Of a stretch of DNA of 8,312 nucleotides, positions 5,082 through 8,312 are shown in pieces. The stretch lies in the NCBI GenBank assembly GCA_007116755.1, contig SKHU01000287.1, positions 1 through 8,312 of the forward strand. Direction: 5' to 3'. A model generated the notes under the pieces. That model had not been told where the DNA came from and searched no databases. It saw only the letters and a program-made list of their open reading frames with translations. The stretch comes from Alphaproteobacteria bacterium. Lineage in GTDB: Bacteria > Pseudomonadota > Alphaproteobacteria > Micavibrionales > CSBR16-224. The position numbers and the translations under genes were made by a program. Position 1 is the stretch's first letter. Each line of letters begins with the position of its first letter.

Positions 5082-6164
5082 ATGGCGCGCAAACTGGCGG
5101 TGGTGCTGATGAATCTGGGCGGGCCGCTGGCGCGTGAGGATATCTACCCCTATCTTTTGAATTTTTTTCGTGACGGCAATATCATCGGTGCGCCGCGGCC
5201 GGTCCGCGAGATTCTGGCACGGTATATCGCCGCGCGCCGTTCGAAAGGTGCAGCGCTGGAGGCTTACAGTGCGCTTGGCGGCCGGTCGCCGCTTCTGGAC
5301 AATACGCGTGCGCAGCAGCAGGCGCTGGAGGCGGTGCTGAAAAAAAACATCCCGCAGGGTTTTACCGCCGTACGGGTGTTTACAACCATGCGTTACTGGC
5401 ATCCGCTGAGTGATGAAACCGTGGCGGAGGTGCTGGATTACAATCCCGCCCATGTTGTTTTGCTGCCGCTTTATCCGCAATATTCGACGGCGACGGTGAA
5501 ATCCTCGATCGAGGACTGGCAGCGCGCCGCATGGGATCAGGATCTGGATTGCGATATGACGCCGGTCTGTTGCTGGCCGTTTCAGGACGGGTTTATTCAG
5601 GCCTCGGCAGGGTTGATCAAAACCGCCTATGCCGCGGCAAAGAAAAAAAATCCTAATCTGCCCTACCGGCTGCTGTTTTCCGCGCACGGGCTGCCGGAGC
5701 GTACAATCAAAAAAGGCGATCCCTATCAATGGCAATGCGAGGAATCGGCGCGCAAAATCGCTGCGGCAACGGAAATCAAAATGCTGGATTGGGAAATCTG
5801 CTATCAAAGCCGTGTCGGACCGATGAAATGGATCGGCCCCTCGACGGAAGAGGCGCTGGAAAAAACGGCAAAGGACCGAAAAGCCGTGCTGATCTATCCG
5901 CATGCTTTTGTGTCCGAACATGTCGAAACGCTGGTGGAGATTGAAGAAGAATACCGCGCATTTGCCGAAGAAAAAGGAATTCGCGATTTTGTCCGTGTCG
6001 AAACCGTCGGCACAGATCCGCGTTTCATTGACGGGCTGCGTGAAATCGTGCATTTTGTCACAGACCAGCGGCCGCAACCGGCGCTGTATTGCGGACATGC
6101 GCGCGGGCGCATCTGTCCTGAAAAATTTAAAAATTGCGGCTATCAGATATTGGGCGTGAAATAG
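5082..6164 (+). CDS. hemH: Ferrochelatase (protoporphyrin ferrochelatase)
   Basis: HemH inserts Fe2+ into protoporphyrin IX, the last step of protoheme synthesis, usually at the inner face of the cytoplasmic membrane. The 360-residue protein has the N-terminal VVLMNLGGP (7-15), the loop LLNFFRD (25-31), LPLYPQYSTAT (128-138), the ferrochelatase signature LLFSAHGLPERTIKKGDPY (197-215) with catalytic His202, CYQSRVGPMKWIGPST (240-255) and PHAFVSEHVETLVEIEEEY (273-291) with the conserved acidic residues of the metal site. The C-terminal tail carries three cysteines (337, 345, 352). Several ferrochelatases, including that of Caulobacter, bind a [2Fe-2S] cluster through tail cysteines plus one internal cysteine, so a cluster is possible here; the ligands need an alignment. 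It lies 8 nt after hemE with GGGGAG of the hemE 3' end as the likely ribosome binding site. Confidence 0.97.
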   Translation: MARKLAVVLMNLGGPLAREDIYPYLLNFFRDGNIIGAPRPVREILARYIAARRSKGAALEAYSALGGRSPLLDNTRAQQQALEAVLKKNIPQGFTAVRVFTTMRYWHPLSDETVAEVLDYNPAHVVLLPLYPQYSTATVKSSIEDWQRAAWDQDLDCDMTPVCCWPFQDGFIQASAGLIKTAYAAAKKKNPNLPYRLLFSAHGLPERTIKKGDPYQWQCEESARKIAAATEIKMLDWEICYQSRVGPMKWIGPSTEEALEKTAKDRKAVLIYPHAFVSEHVETLVEIEEEYRAFAEEKGIRDFVRVETVGTDPRFIDGLREIVHFVTDQRPQPALYCGHARGRICPEKFKNCGYQILGVK

Positions 6165-6177
6165 GGGTATCAAAATA

Positions 6178-6624
6178 ATGCAGAATTTTTTGTTTGAATA
6201 TCACGAATGGATCGAGGCGCTGCACGTCATTGCCGTGATCAGCTGGATGGCGGGAATGCTGTACCTGCCGCGGCTGTTTGTGTATCACTGCGAGGCCAAA
6301 AAGGGCTCGGAATTTTCGGAAAAGCTGAAAATCATGGAAAAGCGCCTGTTGCGCTATATTATGAATCCGGCGATGATTGCCGTCTGGCTGCTGGGGCTGA
6401 TGCTGGTTTATGGCGATCCGGGGGTGATGAAAAACGGCTGGATGCACGCAAAGCTGACGCTTGTCGTTTTGATGACGGGAACGCACGGATTTTTTGCCGC
6501 GACCCGCAAAAAATTCGAAAAAGACGAAAATACGCGCACGCAGAAATTCTACCGTATCGTCAATGAAGTGCCGACGGTGTTGATGATTCTGATTGTGATT
6601 ATGGTCATCGTCAAGCCGTTCTGA
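6178..6624 (+). CDS. hemJ: Protoporphyrinogen IX oxidase, HemJ type
   Basis: HemJ oxidises protoporphyrinogen IX to protoporphyrin IX, the substrate of HemH, in the inner membrane, and replaces HemG or HemY in most alphaproteobacteria. The 148-residue length is normal. Four membrane segments are visible at about 12-35, 62-80, 90-108 and 129-146. Family hallmarks are WIEALHVIAVISWMAGMLYLPRLFVYH (11-37, containing conserved His16, Trp23 and Arg32), the MEKRLLRYIMNPAM stretch (53-66) and the HAKLTLV motif (90-96). The start at 6178 is set by AGGGGT at 6163-6168, which overlaps the hemH stop codon, so the two genes are translationally close. Its place between hemH and the next gene gives two consecutive heme steps in one operon. 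Confidence 0.95.
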   Translation: MQNFLFEYHEWIEALHVIAVISWMAGMLYLPRLFVYHCEAKKGSEFSEKLKIMEKRLLRYIMNPAMIAVWLLGLMLVYGDPGVMKNGWMHAKLTLVVLMTGTHGFFAATRKKFEKDENTRTQKFYRIVNEVPTVLMILIVIMVIVKPF

Positions 6625-6653
6625 CTTTAAAGGTATTTTTAAGGGGATTATAG

Positions 6654-7484
6654 ATGCTGAAATCTGAAAAACAGATGCTGAAAAAATTGGCCTATATCAT
6701 CGGCGGGGTTTTTCTGCTGCTGCTGTTGATCGGGCTGCTGGCCGGAGAAGAAGAGGATGTGCTGCCCCCTGCTGCGGAAAGATACGCGCTGCTGATGCCG
6801 TGCGAGGCGGAGGCCGGCGTGATTTTTCCGCGTGCAGAGCAGGCGGAGCAGGACGGGGAGATCATACGGGAATGGGCGCAGGGAACGGCTTTGAACATCA
6901 TGCGGATGAGCCATGCCGGATACAGGAAATCCCTGTCTTCCTCTTGCGGGTTTTTCAGCCCGGAAGGCTGGCGGGGCTTTCAAAGCGTGCTGAAAGATTC
7001 AGGCATTATCGCGCGTATCGTGACGCACAGAATGGAAATGCACAGCACCGTGTTGCGCGACGCGGAGATTGCAGAGACAGGCGTAAAAAACGGGCGGAAT
7101 TTTTGGGTTGTCGATCTCGGGCTGGAGACGGTCTATACCGCATCGCTTTCCGGAGAGGAAATGCGCCGCACGGAAACGGAGCTGCGCATGGTGATCGAAG
7201 AAGCTCTGCCGCCGAAAAAAGATAAAGAAGATAAGAAAGAAAAAGAAAACAAGGAAGACGAAGATGCGGATGCGGCAGACGGGACAAATGAAGAAAATGA
7301 GGCCGCCGCAGAAGCCGCAGAAGCCGAAAAAACAGAAGAAAATCTGCGCCGCATTGCCGTTACGCAATGGATTATGACGCCGGTCGAGGCTGAAGAGGCC
7401 GAAGAAGATACGGAAGAAGCTGCGGAAGAGGGTGGCGAGACCGCGCCGGAAGATGAAAAAGAAAATGGCGACGAATCGCTATAA
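6654..7484 (+). CDS. Membrane-anchored DotI/IcmL-like protein with a charged low-complexity insertion
   Basis: The 276-residue protein has one N-terminal membrane segment (about 12-30) after a Lys-rich start, so the rest should face the periplasm. Residues 70-183 resemble the periplasmic domain of DotI/IcmL (TraM of R64), a core part of type IVB secretion systems: REWAQGTAL (72-80), a GYRKSL helix (89-94), GFFSPEGWRGFQSVLKDSG (99-117) and, later, KNGRNFWVVDLGLETVYTAS (145-164). I recall IcmL having GFFTPxGW..F...L..S and G.W.V..P...TY at the same places. The last strand, LRRIAVTQWIMTP (231-243), is separated by a Lys/Glu/Asp/Ala-rich segment (187-230), and a second Glu-rich tail fills 245-276. 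The start at 6654 has AAGGGGA 7 nt upstream. It follows hemJ by 29 nt and overlaps moeB by 20 nt. No other secretion gene is in view, so its role is unknown. Confidence 0.7.
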   Translation: MLKSEKQMLKKLAYIIGGVFLLLLLIGLLAGEEEDVLPPAAERYALLMPCEAEAGVIFPRAEQAEQDGEIIREWAQGTALNIMRMSHAGYRKSLSSSCGFFSPEGWRGFQSVLKDSGIIARIVTHRMEMHSTVLRDAEIAETGVKNGRNFWVVDLGLETVYTASLSGEEMRRTETELRMVIEEALPPKKDKEDKKEKENKEDEDADAADGTNEENEAAAEAAEAEKTEENLRRIAVTQWIMTPVEAEEAEEDTEEAAEEGGETAPEDEKENGDESL

Positions 7485-8312
7485 CAGCCAGATTGTTTTG
7501 CCGGAAATCGGCGAAGACGGGCAGAGGAAACTCGGCGCGGCGCGGGTTTTATGTGTCGGCGCGGGCGGGCTGGGCTGTCCGGCGCTGTTTTATCTGGCCG
7601 CGGCGGGTGTCGGGCATCTGGGCATTGTTGATTTTGACCGTGTGGAAATCGGCAATCTGCAGCGCCAGATTCTGTTCACAACAGATCAGGAAGGACAGAA
7701 CAAGGCTGAAGCCGCGCGGGACAGGCTTGCCGCGCTCAATCCCGAAATCCGCATCACCGCCTATCCTGTCGAACTGACGGATGAAAATGCGGAAGAGCTT
7801 TTTGCCGATTACGATCTGGTTATTGATGCAACAGACAGTTTTGCCGCAAAATATCTGATCAATGATGCGGCTTTAAAATGCGGCCCGCCGGTGATTTACG
7901 GTGCAATTTCGGGATTCGAGGGGCAGGCCGCCGTATTCGGTTATAAAGGCGGGCCGTGTTATCGCTGCCTGTATCCGCACCCGCCGGATTCTTACGTGCC
8001 CAATTGCGCCGAATCCGGTGTGATCGGCGCGGTGGCGGGAATGACCGGTCTGCAGCAGGCGCTGCAGGCGCTGCAACTGATTGTCGCCGCGCCTGAATTC
8101 AGACCGCTTTCGGGGAAATTCTGGCTGACCGATCTGCGCTGCGGCGAAACACGGATTTTTGATTTGCCGAAAAATCCGGAATGTCCGGCCTGTGCTGCGC
8201 CGCGGGAGATCACGCTGTCTTATGCCTCGCCCGTTTGCGGTGCGGCGACGGAAGAGATTACGGCAGAGCAGGCGGCCGCGCTTTGCGGCACGGCGGAGGC
8301 TGTTTTTATCGA
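7465..8312 (+). CDS. moeB: MoeB/ThiF-type adenylyltransferase, probably fused to a rhodanese domain (partial at right edge)
   Basis: These E1-like enzymes adenylate the C-terminal glycine of a ubiquitin-fold sulfur carrier (MoaD or ThiS) for molybdopterin or thiamine synthesis. The first 282 codons are present. I see the entry YNSQIVLPEIGEDGQ (6-20), the nucleotide-binding VGAGGLG (31-37), DFDRVEIGNLQRQILF (56-71) with the arginine finger, DLVIDATDSF (117-126), CYRC (165-168) and CPAC (240-243) as zinc ligands, and a cysteine in VPNCAESGVIG (178-188) at the place of the conserved cysteine. After the zinc pair comes ITAEQAAAL and then AVFI before the window ends, which resembles the opening of a rhodanese domain, as in MoeB-rhodanese (MoeZ-like) proteins. 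The start ATG at 7465 lies inside the upstream gene in another frame, with GGAAGA about 10 nt before it; this overlap suggests translational coupling. MoeB and ThiF cannot be separated by sequence alone. Confidence 0.88.
   Translation, partial: MATNRYNSQIVLPEIGEDGQRKLGAARVLCVGAGGLGCPALFYLAAAGVGHLGIVDFDRVEIGNLQRQILFTTDQEGQNKAEAARDRLAALNPEIRITAYPVELTDENAEELFADYDLVIDATDSFAAKYLINDAALKCGPPVIYGAISGFEGQAAVFGYKGGPCYRCLYPHPPDSYVPNCAESGVIGAVAGMTGLQQALQALQLIVAAPEFRPLSGKFWLTDLRCGETRIFDLPKNPECPACAAPREITLSYASPVCGAATEEITAEQAAALCGTAEAVFI

Noticed and set aside
4893..6173. Long antisense open frame (426 codons) opposite hemH
   Set aside because: It mirrors the reading frame of a clear ferrochelatase, is rich in His, Arg, Phe and Gln as antisense frames of GC-rich genes are, and has no recognisable domain.
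7493..7777. 94-codon frame overlapping the start of moeB
   Set aside because: It is a shifted frame of moeB and lacks any domain; the moeB frame carries continuous family motifs.

Overview
The window looks like a piece of an alphaproteobacterial chromosome with roughly 55% GC in its genes. Three things suggest this. Late heme genes are grouped as hemE-hemH-hemJ close to rho, which is a recurrent alphaproteobacterial neighbourhood. Protoporphyrinogen oxidation is assigned to HemJ rather than HemG or HemY. Rho carries an APPRTGKT-type P-loop. I cannot name a genus.

Layout. Positions 1-3531 are read leftwards. In order of transcription they hold an unrecognised 204-aa protein (3531-2917), a cluster of palindromic repeats (about 2687-2899), an aminoglycoside/choline-kinase-like phosphotransferase (2658-1591), transcription terminator Rho (1375-53) and, cut by the left edge, what looks like the first codons of ribosomal protein L31 (35-1). 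Positions 4012-8312 are read rightwards as one tight run: hemE, hemH, hemJ, a membrane-anchored protein with a DotI/IcmL-like domain, and a MoeB/ThiF-type E1-like enzyme that runs off the right edge just as a rhodanese-like domain seems to begin. The gaps in this run are 8, 13 and 29 nt, followed by a 20-nt overlap, so it is probably one operon.

Between the two divergent blocks is a 480-bp gene-free, AT-rich stretch (3532-4011; about 37% GC by hand count over 3541-3960). It contains short iterated motifs, a few weak DnaA-box-like sites, a hairpin and a 30-bp tract with only three G/C bases. In Caulobacter and Rickettsia the chromosomal replication origin lies next to hemE, so this is a candidate oriC. 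Its flanking genes all point away from it, as expected for leading-strand genes on both sides of an origin.

How the genes work together. HemE, HemJ and HemH provide three of the last four steps of protoheme synthesis; the coproporphyrinogen oxidase step (HemF/HemN) is not in the window. The most unusual gene is the orphan DotI/IcmL-like protein placed between the heme genes and moeB. Its conserved domain is interrupted by a long Lys/Glu/Asp/Ala-rich segment. No other type IVB secretion gene is visible.
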